DNA of 64,000 bases from JAHEAO01 sp942492375 (GTDB lineage: Bacteria > Pseudomonadota > Alphaproteobacteria > Rhodobacterales > Rhodobacteraceae): NCBI GenBank assembly GCA_942492375.1, contig CALOEL010000007.1, forward strand, positions 186,001 to 250,000, given 5' to 3'. The notes beneath the pieces are model-generated. The model was not told the DNA's origin. It did no database searches and saw nothing but the letters and a program-made list of their open reading frames with translations. Below, piece after piece: positions 45,207 through 54,507 of the stretch. The translations under genes and the position numbers were made by a program. The first letter of the stretch is position 1. Each line of letters opens with the position of its first letter.

Positions 45207-46442
45207 TCAACTCCCGCTCAGAGCGCTGCGGATTGCGGTGACCGCAGCCAGCGCGTCGCGGGTATAGCTTTCGTTCAGATAGTCCGGCCAGGTCGACAGC
45301 TTGACGATCATCAGCTGCGCCTCGGGGTCAAGATGGATGAGTTGGCCAAAGACGCCCCTGGCCATGAAATTTCCGCGGTCGATGTCGTGCACCCACCATT
45401 GGCGGCTATACGCGCCGTTGGGTGCCACGTCGCTGTAAGGCGCGCCGAACTTATGCGCTTCGCCATCGCGGCTGGCGGCCACCCAGGACGCCGGAACGAC
45501 CCGTTCGCGCCCGACCTTGCCCCCGTCCAGCATCATCTGGCCGAAGCGCGCATAGTCGCGCAAGGTCGCGTTGAACCCCCCGTCAGCCAGCGCGGTGCCA
45601 GCGGCGTCGACGGTGAAGAAGCCGTCGCGCTCGGCGCCGATGCGCGACCAGATGCGATCCGACAACAGACGGGAAAGCGACTCGTTGGCCACACGCTCGA
45701 TCACCCAGGCCAAGACATCCGTCTCGATCGAGCGGTAGCTGAACACTTCGCCGTGCGGCCGTTCCTGCGGAAGTGTCAGGATCACGTCGCGGATCGTAAA
45801 CGAGGGCTCGCCGGGATGCGCCGGCCGCCAGCCGCTGGCGATGTCGATCCGGGTCATGTCGGAATCCGGCGCGCCGTAATCCTCGGTGAAGCGAACGCCG
45901 GATTGCATGTCGAGCACATGGGACAGCGTCGCGTGAGAATAGCCGCTGCGCTCCAGTTCCGGCACAAACTCGATGAGCGGCACGTCGAGCGGCAGCACGC
46001 CCTCGCCGTTCAGCACCCCGGCCAGCGCGCCGACGATGGACTTGGCCACCGACTGCGACAGGTGCGGCGTCTGCGGCGTCATGTCGTTGTGATAGCTCTC
46101 GGCCACGACCCTGCCGCGATGAGCGACCAGGAACCCGTCGGTGTAGCTTTCGTTCAGCCATTCCGAGACGGTCTTTCGCGTCCCGTCCGCAGCGGTGAAT
46201 GTGATGCCGCCCAGATCCTGCTTGTCCGCATCGAACGCCCGGACCTGGCCGCCGCCCCGGCTGACATCGGTGGTCGGGAACAGACTGCGAATGTTCTGGA
46301 AAGACCAGCGGTTGAACGGCGGCAGATCCCAGTTCTTCGTCGTCGGCCGCTTATCGGGCGGCGGCGGAAAACCCCGCATGATCCCCATTTCACGCGCGGT
46401 GAGCGGACGGTGCGATGGCGCCGGAACGCGCTGGTCTTCCAT
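45207..46442 (-). CDS. Serine hydrolase, class C beta-lactamase/6-aminohexanoate-dimer hydrolase-like
   Basis: A 411-residue penicillin-binding-protein-like hydrolase. The nucleophile motif is SVAK in LSQSVAKSIVGALAG, the tyrosine motif lies in FSYRSIETDVLAW, and the C-terminal motif region is GQLIHLDPEAQL. No signal peptide was seen, so it is probably cytoplasmic, as in NylB-type amide hydrolases. The start at 46442 was chosen because the upstream extension overlaps potD. It follows potD after a strong hairpin. Confidence 0.84.
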   Translation of the reverse strand: MEDQRVPAPSHRPLTAREMGIMRGFPPPPDKRPTTKNWDLPPFNRWSFQNIRSLFPTTDVSRGGGQVRAFDADKQDLGGITFTAADGTRKTVSEWLNESYTDGFLVAHRGRVVAESYHNDMTPQTPHLSQSVAKSIVGALAGVLNGEGVLPLDVPLIEFVPELERSGYSHATLSHVLDMQSGVRFTEDYGAPDSDMTRIDIASGWRPAHPGEPSFTIRDVILTLPQERPHGEVFSYRSIETDVLAWVIERVANESLSRLLSDRIWSRIGAERDGFFTVDAAGTALADGGFNATLRDYARFGQMMLDGGKVGRERVVPASWVAASRDGEAHKFGAPYSDVAPNGAYSRQWWVHDIDRGNFMARGVFGQLIHLDPEAQLMIVKLSTWPDYLNESYTRDALAAVTAIRSALSGS

Positions 46443-46470
46443 AGTGATTTCCTGCCTCGATCTAGAAGAA

Positions 46471-46500
46471 TGCGGGGCGGCGCCGTCCGGCCGCCCCGCA
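46471..46500 (-). terminator. Stem-loop after the potD-like gene
   Basis: A perfect 11-bp stem (TGCGGGGCGGC/GCCGCCCCGCA) with an 8-nt loop starts 8 nt after the potD stop, followed by TTCTTCTAG on the minus strand. It may partly terminate, or protect the potD message from 3' decay, before the serine hydrolase gene. Confidence 0.62.
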
Positions 46501-46507
46501 CTTATGT

Positions 46508-47542
46508 TCAGCCCTTCAGCCGCGTCCAGATCTTGTTGTAAAGATCCACTGTCTCCTGCGGACATGGCTTCACGAAATCCGGGGCCGGCGCGTCAGCCGG
46601 CATCACGATCTCGGGCGCGGTCAGCATCTCCTCGTCCATATATTCCTCGCTGCCCTTAATTCCATTGGCATAGCGCGCGAAATTCGAGATCAGCGCGGCA
46701 TTCTCGGGCGCCATGATGAAGTTCACGAACAGTTTCGCATTCTCCATGTTCGGCGCGTCTTTCAGCACCGCGACATTGTCCATCCAGCCCGTGAAGCCCT
46801 CGACCGGATAGGCATATTGCAGCGTCGGGCGCTGTTCGCGGGCGCGCATCGCAGCGCCATTCCAGTTCTGCGACAAATCAACATCGTTCGAGGTCAGCTT
46901 TTCGATGGTGGAATAGTCCATCGTGCGCCAGTGCTGCTTGGCATTGAGCAGAAGCTCGGTGACTTCCTTCAACTGCTCGGTATTACCGTTGCAACGCTCG
47001 TAGCCCAGGTAGCGCAGGCCGGCATTGATGACGTCGTTCATGTCGTTGAGCATGTTGATCCGGCCCTGAAGTTCGGCGGGCGGTTCAAAAAGAAGCTTCA
47101 ACGTATTGATATCACCATCATAAACGGCTGTGTCCACAGTAAAAGACGTGGTGCCCCACTGCCATGGGACCGAATAGTTGCGTCCCTCGTCCCACCAGAC
47201 ATCGACCCATTTCGGATCCATGTGCTGGAAATTCTCCATTTCGTTCGGCTTGATCTCGGCCAGCAGGTCTTCTTCAATCATGATCTTGATCATGTAGTCG
47301 CCGGGCACAACGATATCGTAACCGGTGCCGCCTTCCTTGACCTTGGCCAGCATCGTCTCGTTGGAATCATAGCCGTCGAGCGTCACATCGACATCGTATT
47401 CGGCTTCGAATTTCTCGATCAGCTCGGGGTTTGTGTAGTTGCCCCAGTTATAGATGTTCAGCGCACCCTCGGCGAAGGCCGGAACTGACAAGGTGAACGA
47501 TGCGACCGCGACCATTCCAAGTGTTGATGTCGTCTTCTTCAT
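46508..47542 (-). CDS. Polyamine-type ABC transporter binding protein (PotD/PotF-like)
   Basis: A 344-residue binding protein with a signal peptide and the PotD-type start LNIYNWGNYTNPELI. Other regions are GYDIVVPGDYMIKIMIEE and VPWQWGTTSFTVD. It is the last transporter gene of the potABCD-like operon and is flanked by hairpins on both sides. Putrescine or spermidine is the likely ligand; other cationic amines are possible. Confidence 0.9.
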   Translation of the reverse strand: MKKTTSTLGMVAVASFTLSVPAFAEGALNIYNWGNYTNPELIEKFEAEYDVDVTLDGYDSNETMLAKVKEGGTGYDIVVPGDYMIKIMIEEDLLAEIKPNEMENFQHMDPKWVDVWWDEGRNYSVPWQWGTTSFTVDTAVYDGDINTLKLLFEPPAELQGRINMLNDMNDVINAGLRYLGYERCNGNTEQLKEVTELLLNAKQHWRTMDYSTIEKLTSNDVDLSQNWNGAAMRAREQRPTLQYAYPVEGFTGWMDNVAVLKDAPNMENAKLFVNFIMAPENAALISNFARYANGIKGSEEYMDEEMLTAPEIVMPADAPAPDFVKPCPQETVDLYNKIWTRLKG

Positions 47543-47568
47543 GGGAATACCTCCTTGTTTCTCCCTCA

Positions 47569-47589
47569 CGGGCCGCCTCCCGCGGCCCG
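47569..47589 (-). promoter_or_regulatory. Stem-loop between the potC-like and potD-like genes
   Basis: A perfect 8-bp stem (CGGGCCGC/GCGGCCCG) with a 5-nt loop lies 4 nt after the potC stop and 26 nt before the potD start codon. With the hairpin after potD it brackets the binding-protein gene. Confidence 0.6.
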
Positions 47590-47593
47590 CGCC

Positions 47594-48451
47594 TTACTTT
47601 CGTTTTCGCGTGACCCAGAACAGAAGGATCACAAAAAACAGCGACAAGCCCAGCAACAGCGTCGAAACAGCATTGATCTCGGGCGTGATGCCGCGACGGA
47701 TCTGGCCGAGTATAAAGATCGGCAGCGTAGTCTCTCCCGGCCCGGCGACGAGCAGCGTGATGATTACATCGTCGAGCGAGACGACGAAGGCCAGCATCGC
47801 GCCCGCGAATATTCCCGGCATCAGAAGCGGCAAGGTGATGCGGCGGAACACCTGAAACGGCGTGGCGTACAGATCTGCGCCCGCCTGTTCCATCGTCAGG
47901 TCCATATCCTCCAGCCGCGCACGGATCGGCATGTAGGCGAAGGGGATGCAGAAGACCGTATGCGCCAGCATCAGATAGCCGATCCCGTTCACGCCGGTGG
48001 CCTTCTTGATGATCGCGAAGAGTGCCAGTGTCGAGACCGCTGTAACGATCTCCGGCACCATCAGCGGCTGATTGATGATCGCATAGGCCAGGGTCTGGCC
48101 GCGATAGGACCGCACCCGCGTCGTGGCCAGGGCTGCCAGCGTCGCGAAGAGTGTCGCAAAAAGCGTCGCCACCGCCGCCACCTGCAGCGATATCACCGTG
48201 GCATTGCGGATCCCCTCGTTCTGGAAGGCTTCGCGGTACCAGCGCAGGCTGAACTCGGTCCAGAGCACGACCGACCGGTTGTCGTTGAAGGAAAAGACGA
48301 TCAGCACGACGATCGGCGCGTAAAGAAAGAAGATGCAGGCCCAGGCCATTGCGGTGAAACCCGGCTGGCGGCGCAGATCGGTCATCCGCCGCGCCTTGCG
48401 TGCAGACGGGGCCAAGGCCGGTGCCTGGTCCTGGACGGTCGCGTCAGCCAT
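47594..48451 (-). CDS. Polyamine-type ABC permease (PotC-like)
   Basis: A 285-residue permease with six predicted helices, a long N-terminal cytoplasmic tail, and the loop EQAGADLYATPFQVFRRITLP. Its start overlaps the end of the PotB-like gene by 8 nt. Confidence 0.91.
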   Translation of the reverse strand: MADATVQDQAPALAPSARKARRMTDLRRQPGFTAMAWACIFFLYAPIVVLIVFSFNDNRSVVLWTEFSLRWYREAFQNEGIRNATVISLQVAAVATLFATLFATLAALATTRVRSYRGQTLAYAIINQPLMVPEIVTAVSTLALFAIIKKATGVNGIGYLMLAHTVFCIPFAYMPIRARLEDMDLTMEQAGADLYATPFQVFRRITLPLLMPGIFAGAMLAFVVSLDDVIITLLVAGPGETTLPIFILGQIRRGITPEINAVSTLLLGLSLFFVILLFWVTRKRK

Positions 48452-49388
48452 GACGCACCCCCTCTTTGCCGGCGTTGCGGACATAGACCAGCAGCGTCGC
48501 CATTACGACAACCATCAGGATCAGCGCCGCCGCAGAGCCGAAGGGCCAGTTGCGGGACGATCCGAATTGCAGCGCGATCAGGTTGCCGATCATCAGCTTC
48601 TTGCCGCCGCCCAGAAGCTCGGGCGTGATATAGGCGCCGAGGCCGGGGATGAAGACCAGGATGCAGCCGGCGACGATACCCGGCTTCGCCGCCGGAATGA
48701 TGATCCGGCGCAGCACTTTGAGACGGGTCGCGTAAAGATCGTAGGCCGCTTCGACCAGCCGGAAATCCAGTTTCTCCAATGACGCATAGAGCGGCAGGAC
48801 CATGAAGGGCAGATAGGAATAGATCAGCCCCATGAACACTGCGCCATCCGTGTAGAGCATGCCGAATGGACGGTCGATCAGCCCGGTCTTCATCAATCCG
48901 GTATTGATGATGCCCTCGTCGCGGATGATCAGCAGCACGGCATAGGTGCGGATCAGCAGATTGGTCCAGAACGGCAGCGTGATCAGGAAGAGCCAGATGT
49001 TCCGCTGTTCGGGCGGGCGTGTGGCGATGAAATAGGCTGTCGGGAAGCCGATCAGCAAGGCGCCGATAGTGGCGACGAAGGCCAAACCTATGGATCGCGC
49101 GAAGATACCGAGATATGTGGTTGAAAACGCAAGTGTTTCATCGAATATGTCACGCTCGAAAAGAAACTGGATATAGGCTTCGGTCGAAAAGTCCCAGATC
49201 ACACCACCATAGGTACCGGGGCTAAGGAAGGAATAGATCAGCGTGATGACCAGCGGGAACAGGCCGAATAAGCCGATGGTCAGAAGTGCTGGCGCCAGCA
49301 GCAGCCAGCGCCGCCGCCGGGCGCGCGCGTCGCTCTGATCCTGAGCCTGCCCGTCGGATGCCGGGGACATGTCGGAGGCCACTGCCAT
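48444..49388 (-). CDS. Polyamine-type ABC permease (PotB-like)
   Basis: A 314-residue permease with a hydrophilic N-terminal tail, six predicted helices and the loop EAAYDLYATRLKVLRRIIIP. The start codon overlaps the potA stop by 1 nt. Confidence 0.91.
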   Translation of the reverse strand: MAVASDMSPASDGQAQDQSDARARRRRWLLLAPALLTIGLFGLFPLVITLIYSFLSPGTYGGVIWDFSTEAYIQFLFERDIFDETLAFSTTYLGIFARSIGLAFVATIGALLIGFPTAYFIATRPPEQRNIWLFLITLPFWTNLLIRTYAVLLIIRDEGIINTGLMKTGLIDRPFGMLYTDGAVFMGLIYSYLPFMVLPLYASLEKLDFRLVEAAYDLYATRLKVLRRIIIPAAKPGIVAGCILVFIPGLGAYITPELLGGGKKLMIGNLIALQFGSSRNWPFGSAAALILMVVVMATLLVYVRNAGKEGVRHG

Positions 49389-50509
49389 CAGTCCGCGATG
49401 ACCTGAAGATGCACATCGGGCAGCACAACGCCGACCTTGTCTCCGATCCGACCTTTCGCCTCGGCGCTGCGGGCGACCAGCTCCGAGCCGTCGGCCAGGC
49501 GAATATGCATGTTATTGCCGACGCCGAAATAGACGACGTTCTCGATCTCGCCATACGTCGTGGCGCGGGGATCGTCCGCTGCCGTCAATTCCACGTTTTC
49601 TGGCCGGATCGCGACGCTGACCTTGCCCGGCTTGGCATCCCGGTCCTGCAGCCCCGCCTCGGCTTCTCCGCCGCCCGGCAGGGCGATACGGCCCCTGCCC
49701 TGCGCTAGCGTTTTAAGTTCTGCCTGCAATATGTTGATATCACCTATGAAATCTGCAACGAATCTACGTGCCGGGTGGTTATAGATCTCCTTCGGCGTCC
49801 CGACCTGCAGGATATGGCCCGTATCCATCACCGCGATGCGGTCGGACATCGTCAGAGCCTCTTCCTGATCGTGGGTCACGAAGACGAAGGTGATGCCGGT
49901 CTCGCTTTGTAGCCGCTTCAGTTCGATCTGCATGGCCTTGCGGAGCTTCAGGTCCAGCGCCGACAGCGGCTCGTCGAGCAGTAGCACCTTGGGATGCGGT
50001 GCCAGCGCCCGCGCCAAGGCCACCCGCTGTTGCTGGCCGCCCGAAAGCTGTTCGGTGCGCCGCCCGGCCAGATGTTCCATCCGCACCAGCTCAAGCATCT
50101 GCGCGGTGGTTTCAGCGATTTCTTTTGCAGGTTTTCCAAGCATTTCCAGACCGAAGCCGATGTTCTCGGCGACCGTCATGTGGGGAAATAGCGCATAATT
50201 CTGAAAGACGGTGTTGACCGGTCGGCGATAGGGCGGCAGGTGGCCGATTTCCTGGCCTTCCAGCAGGATACGACCGCGTGTCGGCAGCTCGAATCCCGCG
50301 ATCAGTCGCAGCAACGTCGTCTTGCCACAGCCGGACGGGCCGAGAAGCGTGAAGAACTCGTTCGGCCGGATGGTGACCGACACGTCGTCGAGCGCGGTAA
50401 CCGCATGTTCGCCCTTGCCGAAGGACTTGGTCACATGATCGACAAGGATCATCTGGGCGCCATCCGAACGTTCCGGATGCTCTTGCGTCATCACCTCCGC
50501 AGCGTCCAT
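49388..50509 (-). CDS. Polyamine-type ABC ATPase (PotA-like)
   Basis: A 373-residue ATPase with Walker A LLGPSGCGKTTLL, signature LSGGQQQRVALARAL, Walker B VLLLDEPLSALD and a C-terminal TOBE domain. The start at 50509 (MDAAEVMTQ) is favoured; ATG 50491 is possible but has its purine-rich site too close. It is the first gene of the operon, divergent from the amidohydrolase. Confidence 0.91.
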   Translation of the reverse strand: MDAAEVMTQEHPERSDGAQMILVDHVTKSFGKGEHAVTALDDVSVTIRPNEFFTLLGPSGCGKTTLLRLIAGFELPTRGRILLEGQEIGHLPPYRRPVNTVFQNYALFPHMTVAENIGFGLEMLGKPAKEIAETTAQMLELVRMEHLAGRRTEQLSGGQQQRVALARALAPHPKVLLLDEPLSALDLKLRKAMQIELKRLQSETGITFVFVTHDQEEALTMSDRIAVMDTGHILQVGTPKEIYNHPARRFVADFIGDINILQAELKTLAQGRGRIALPGGGEAEAGLQDRDAKPGKVSVAIRPENVELTAADDPRATTYGEIENVVYFGVGNNMHIRLADGSELVARSAEAKGRIGDKVGVVLPDVHLQVIAD

Positions 50510-50624
50510 CGGTATCGCCCTCCAATCGCAATTCTTCGCATGAAAAGGAGTGTTTACCTTCCCCGGCTTGAACAGCATCCTACGAAAGCGCGACGCGCTT
50601 GGATAGCGGGCAATTGGATCGTCG

Positions 50625-52304
50625 ATGGAGAATGCACCGGAGTTGATCGTGGTGAACGGACGGGTCCTGACCATGGACGCCGCCCGGCCCCGCGCCGAGG
50701 CTGTCGCGATTGTCGGCGGCGTGATTCGCGCCGTCGGAGCATCCGCTGCCATTCGCGACATGGCCGGTTCCGGAACGCGGATGATCGATGCCGGTGGCAA
50801 GACCGTGCTGCCGGGGTTCATCGACAGCCACGTGCATCTGTTCCAGGGTGCCGCCGCGCTGGACTTTCTCACTCTGGACCAGGTTCGCGGGACGCAGCAG
50901 CTACGGCGCGCCATAGTGGACTATGCCGCCGCGCGGCCCGAAGAGCCGCTGATCCTCGGGACCGGAGCGAGCTACGGATTGATCGACGGCCGCAGCCCGA
51001 CCCGTCAGAATATCGACGCGATTCTGGCGGATCGACCGGTCGCCCTGATGGCCCCCGATCTCCACACGATCTGGGCCAATACGCTGGCGCTGCGGGCGGC
51101 AGGGCTGCTGCATGGCGCCGAGATGCCCGAAGGCAGCTCGGTGGTGATGGGTGCCGATGGCCTGGCGACCGGCGAGTTGCTGGAAACCGGCGCGATGGGG
51201 CCGGTGCTGCGGCTGTCGCGCACCGGTGGGCGCGACATGCTGGGTTATCTGACCGGTGGCGATCCGATACCTCCGGCAACCACCGCCGAACGCGCCACCG
51301 ACAAGGCCCTGCTGGCGCGCGGGCTGGCCCATGCGGCGTCGCACGGGATCACGTCGATGCACAACATGGACGGCAATTTCTACCAACTCGACCTGCTTGA
51401 TGAACTGCGTGCCGAGGAGCGGCTGATCTGCCGAATGGAAGTGCCGTTCCATCTGAAGAACTTCGATCCTCTGGACCGGCTGGACGAGGCCGTCGAGATG
51501 CGGCAGCGCTACGATGACGACTGGCTCTGGTCGGGGCGGGTCAAGATGTTCATGGACGGCGTCGTCGAATCCCGCACCGCTCTGATGCTGCGCCCCTATC
51601 CCGATGCTACGACCTCGGGAGAGGCCGTGTTCGAGCCCGACCATTTCAATGCAGCCTGCATCCGTGCCGACGCGCTGGGGCTGCAACTATCGACCCATGC
51701 GATCGGCGATCTGGCGGTGCGGCGGACGCTGGACGGCTACGAAGCGGCGCGGAAGGCGAATGGTCCGAGAGATTCGCGCCACCGGATCGAACATATCGAG
51801 ACGATCCATCCCCACGACCTGCCCAGGATCGCGCAGCTTGGTGCCGTCGCTTCGATGCAACCGCGTCACGCGGCCTTCGGCGGCTGGTTCGACCCGCCCC
51901 AACCCGGCACCGCCTTTCACGAGGATCAGTTTGCGCTGGCCTATCCCTGGCGCGCGATCCGCGATAGCGGCGCGGCGCTGATCTTCTCGACCGACTGGCC
52001 GGTGGTGCCGGTGGATGTAATGCCCAATATCGGGGCCGCCGTCGCCCCCAGGGATCTGGGACCCGCCTGGCCGGACCAGAGCCAGTCGCTGATGGACACG
52101 CTCGCCTCCTATACAAGCGGCAACGCCTGGGCCGCCTTCCGCGAGGCGCGGATGGGCCGGCTGCGCGAAGGGATGCTGGCCGATCTCGTATTGCTCGACA
52201 GCGATCTGGACTCAGTGGCACTCACCGAGATCGGCGCGGTGCGGCCTGTGCTGACGATCTGCGGCGGGCGGATCACCTATGGCGAGGATGCGGCCGAGCC
52301 GTAA
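50625..52304 (+). CDS. Amidohydrolase (YtcJ-like)
   Basis: A 559-residue amidohydrolase-family metalloenzyme with the metal motif GFIDSHVHLFQGA, QLSTHAIGDLAVRR, the HRIEHIETIHP region and STDWPVVPVDVM. It is divergent from the potABCD-like operon with 115 nt between starts, so it may process an amide or polyamine derivative imported there. Its end overlaps the convergent RatA/COQ10 gene by 28 nt. Confidence 0.88.
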   Translation: MENAPELIVVNGRVLTMDAARPRAEAVAIVGGVIRAVGASAAIRDMAGSGTRMIDAGGKTVLPGFIDSHVHLFQGAAALDFLTLDQVRGTQQLRRAIVDYAAARPEEPLILGTGASYGLIDGRSPTRQNIDAILADRPVALMAPDLHTIWANTLALRAAGLLHGAEMPEGSSVVMGADGLATGELLETGAMGPVLRLSRTGGRDMLGYLTGGDPIPPATTAERATDKALLARGLAHAASHGITSMHNMDGNFYQLDLLDELRAEERLICRMEVPFHLKNFDPLDRLDEAVEMRQRYDDDWLWSGRVKMFMDGVVESRTALMLRPYPDATTSGEAVFEPDHFNAACIRADALGLQLSTHAIGDLAVRRTLDGYEAARKANGPRDSRHRIEHIETIHPHDLPRIAQLGAVASMQPRHAAFGGWFDPPQPGTAFHEDQFALAYPWRAIRDSGAALIFSTDWPVVPVDVMPNIGAAVAPRDLGPAWPDQSQSLMDTLASYTSGNAWAAFREARMGRLREGMLADLVLLDSDLDSVALTEIGAVRPVLTICGGRITYGEDAAEP

Positions 52305-52738
52305 AGTTCCGCGGCCCGCGCTTCGAAGGCGCGCACGATCCGGTGCATCGCCTCGTTGAAGACGACCCCGATGATCTTCTGCAGGATCGCGTTGCGGAAT
52401 TCGAAATCAACGAAGAATTCGACTTCGCAGCCGCCTTCGAATTCGCGGAATTTCCAGTGAGATTTCAGGAACTTGAACGGACCGTCCAGATACTCCGTGT
52501 CGATACGCTTCAGATTGGGCCAGAGCGTCACGCGGCTGCCGAACCGTTCGCGGAAGACCTTGAACGAGATCACCAGGTCGGCCTCCATCACCTCGTGGGC
52601 GTCGATCTGCTTGCGAGAGCGTATCCGTGACGCTGCGCACCAGGGCAGGAATTCAGGGTACCGCCCGACATCCGCGACCAGCGCATACATCTGATCCGCC
52701 GTGTAAGGCAGTCTGCGGGTTTCGGAATGTGTCGGCAT
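52277..52738 (-). CDS. RatA/COQ10-family ubiquinone-binding START-like protein
   Basis: A 153-residue SRPBCC-fold protein with the family pattern RRLPYTADQMYALVADVGRYPEFLPWC and FVDFEFRNAILQKIIG. COQ10 homologues bind ubiquinone and support respiration; the RatA toxin annotation applied to this family in E. coli is probably not the role here. The start at 52738 fits the family. Confidence 0.9.
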   Translation of the reverse strand: MPTHSETRRLPYTADQMYALVADVGRYPEFLPWCAASRIRSRKQIDAHEVMEADLVISFKVFRERFGSRVTLWPNLKRIDTEYLDGPFKFLKSHWKFREFEGGCEVEFFVDFEFRNAILQKIIGVVFNEAMHRIVRAFEARAAELYGSAASSP

Positions 52739-52807
52739 CTGGCTCTTTTCTGTGGTGATCCGGGGCGCAGATTTCGTAGACTGGGCGCGGTAATGCAAGG
52801 GTCAGTG

Positions 52808-53359
52808 ATGCCGCACAGAGCTTATGTGATCGACGAGATGATCTCGGCCAAGTCCATCGCGGCGCGGATCGAGGCGCTGGCGCAGGAGATCACGACCAGT
52901 TTCAAGGGCACCGAAAAGCTGATCGTCGTGGGGTTGCTGCGCGGCTCATTTGTGTTCATCGCCGATCTCGTGCGCGAGCTCGATATGAATGTCGAGGTCG
53001 ATTTCCTCGAAGCCTCGTCTTACGGCAATGCCATGGAATCCAGCCGCGAGGTGCGCATCCTGAAGGATTTGCGCGGCGAGATCGGCGGCAAGGATGTGCT
53101 GGTGGTCGAGGATATCGTCGATACCGGCTTCACCCTCAAGCATGTCGTCGGGCTGCTGCAATCCCGCGGGCCCCGGCGGCTGGAAACCATCGCGCTGCTG
53201 GACAAGCCGTCGCGTCGCGAGGTGGATATCAAGGCGACATGGACGGGTTTCGAGATACCGGACGAATTCGTCGTTGGCTACGGCATCGATTTCGCGCAGC
53301 GCAACCGCAACCTGCCCTATATCGGCAAGGTCCGGTTCACCGAAGACGCAGAAGAGTGA
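52808..53359 (+). CDS. hpt: Hypoxanthine phosphoribosyltransferase
   Basis: A 183-residue purine-salvage enzyme with the PRPP loop VLVVEDIVDTGFTL, LIVVGLLRGSFVFIADLV and the C-terminal YGIDFAQRNRNLPYIG motif. The start at 52808 matches the family length. A small membrane protein gene overlaps its stop codon by 4 nt. Confidence 0.93.
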   Translation: MPHRAYVIDEMISAKSIAARIEALAQEITTSFKGTEKLIVVGLLRGSFVFIADLVRELDMNVEVDFLEASSYGNAMESSREVRILKDLRGEIGGKDVLVVEDIVDTGFTLKHVVGLLQSRGPRRLETIALLDKPSRREVDIKATWTGFEIPDEFVVGYGIDFAQRNRNLPYIGKVRFTEDAEE

Positions 53360-53541
53360 ACTTCAACCCCAGGCATTTCCTGCGCATGACCCGGTGGGCC
53401 AGACACCCGCCTTCGGAAAGGCGGGTCAGGATGATCCTTGGGATCGTCCTGATCTGTCTGGTGCTGTTCGCGATCGAACGACTGTTCGGCTGGCCCGCCT
53501 GGCTGACCATGTCCGACGGGCCGAAGGGCAGGATCAACTAG
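53356..53541 (+). CDS. Small single-span membrane protein coupled to hpt
   Basis: A 61-residue protein starting at GTG 53356, which overlaps the hpt stop (GTGA). It has a basic N-terminus (FLRMTRWARHPPSERRVR), one hydrophobic segment (MILGIVLICLVLFAIERLF) and the end WLTMSDGPKGRIN. I recall similar hpt-linked small proteins in Rhodobacterales. The function is unknown. It overlaps the convergent LysR gene by 8 nt. Confidence 0.7.
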   Translation: MNFNPRHFLRMTRWARHPPSERRVRMILGIVLICLVLFAIERLFGWPAWLTMSDGPKGRIN

Positions 53542-54406
53542 GCGCGCGGCCCGCAAGCCGGTCGGCCTGCGCGGCCAACCCGTCCACCAGCAGCTTTCGC
53601 ACCGCACTTATGCGGGGAACATCGGCAAGGTCGACATGGCTGGCGACCCAGATATCGACGGCCATTTCCGGCATCAGTCCCGCCTGCCGTTCCAGCCGGG
53701 GATCGGGATCGCCCAGAATCCTGGGAAGGACAGCCCGGCCCAGACCGGCAGCCGCCATTTCCCTTAAGGTCACGAAGCTGTCTGCCGCACCGATGACCGG
53801 CTCGGGCGGGTGCTCCTCTGCCATCCAGGCGGCGACCGTCGAGCGAGACAGCGGGCCGCTCATCCCCAACCATCTGGTGACCGACGAACCAGCGGCGGCG
53901 TAGACATCGAAGGCCAGCCGCGCCGCGATCTCGCCGGTCAGGTCCTCGGACAGCTGATTTGTCGGCCGTACCGCGACGTCGGCGTGCAGCCGCGCCAGGT
54001 CGAGATGGGCATTGTTCGAGAGAAGCTCGATCCGAAGCTCGCCCTGGCGGTGCCGTAGGTCGGCGAGGATTTCGGGCAGCAGCCCCGAACAGAACGTATC
54101 GGTCGAGGTCACCCGAACCACTCCGCGCAGCGGCGCCTGGGCGCCCTTGATGATCCGCTCGACGGCGAGCATGGCGGTTTCGGCCTCGCGCGCGGCGTCG
54201 ATCACCCGGATCCGGTCAACCGGGACCGAGTAGCCGCGCGCAGACTTGTCGAACAGCTCGACGCCGTGACGTTCCTCGAAGGCCGCGATTCGGCGCAGCA
54301 CGGTTGCGTGATTGACCCCCAGCGACCGCGCGGCCGCGGATACCGACCCGCCTTCCGCCACCGCCAGGACATAGCGCAAATCGTCCCAGTTTTCCTTGCT
54401 GTGCAT
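53534..54406 (-). CDS. LysR-family transcriptional regulator
   Basis: A 290-residue regulator with an N-terminal winged helix (SVSAAARSLGVNHATVLRRIAAFE) and a ligand-binding domain. The start at 54406 is preceded in-frame by a weaker ATG 21 nt upstream. It is divergent from the cytochrome c' gene with about 100 nt between starts, so that gene may be its target. Confidence 0.88.
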   Translation of the reverse strand: MHSKENWDDLRYVLAVAEGGSVSAAARSLGVNHATVLRRIAAFEERHGVELFDKSARGYSVPVDRIRVIDAAREAETAMLAVERIIKGAQAPLRGVVRVTSTDTFCSGLLPEILADLRHRQGELRIELLSNNAHLDLARLHADVAVRPTNQLSEDLTGEIAARLAFDVYAAAGSSVTRWLGMSGPLSRSTVAAWMAEEHPPEPVIGAADSFVTLREMAAAGLGRAVLPRILGDPDPRLERQAGLMPEMAVDIWVASHVDLADVPRISAVRKLLVDGLAAQADRLAGRAPS

Positions 54407-54507
54407 GAATGATCGGGCCCGCTGCAAATTTTGGGACTACCCTTTACTATTCTCACACCTACCTTGTGACTACGTCAAACCTTTCCGAGTTACAGGGAGA
54501 CTACCGC

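Noticed and set aside
52277..52738. RatA as a toxin-antitoxin system
   Set aside because: No antitoxin partner is present; the family in alphaproteobacteria is best read as a COQ10-type ubiquinone-binding protein.
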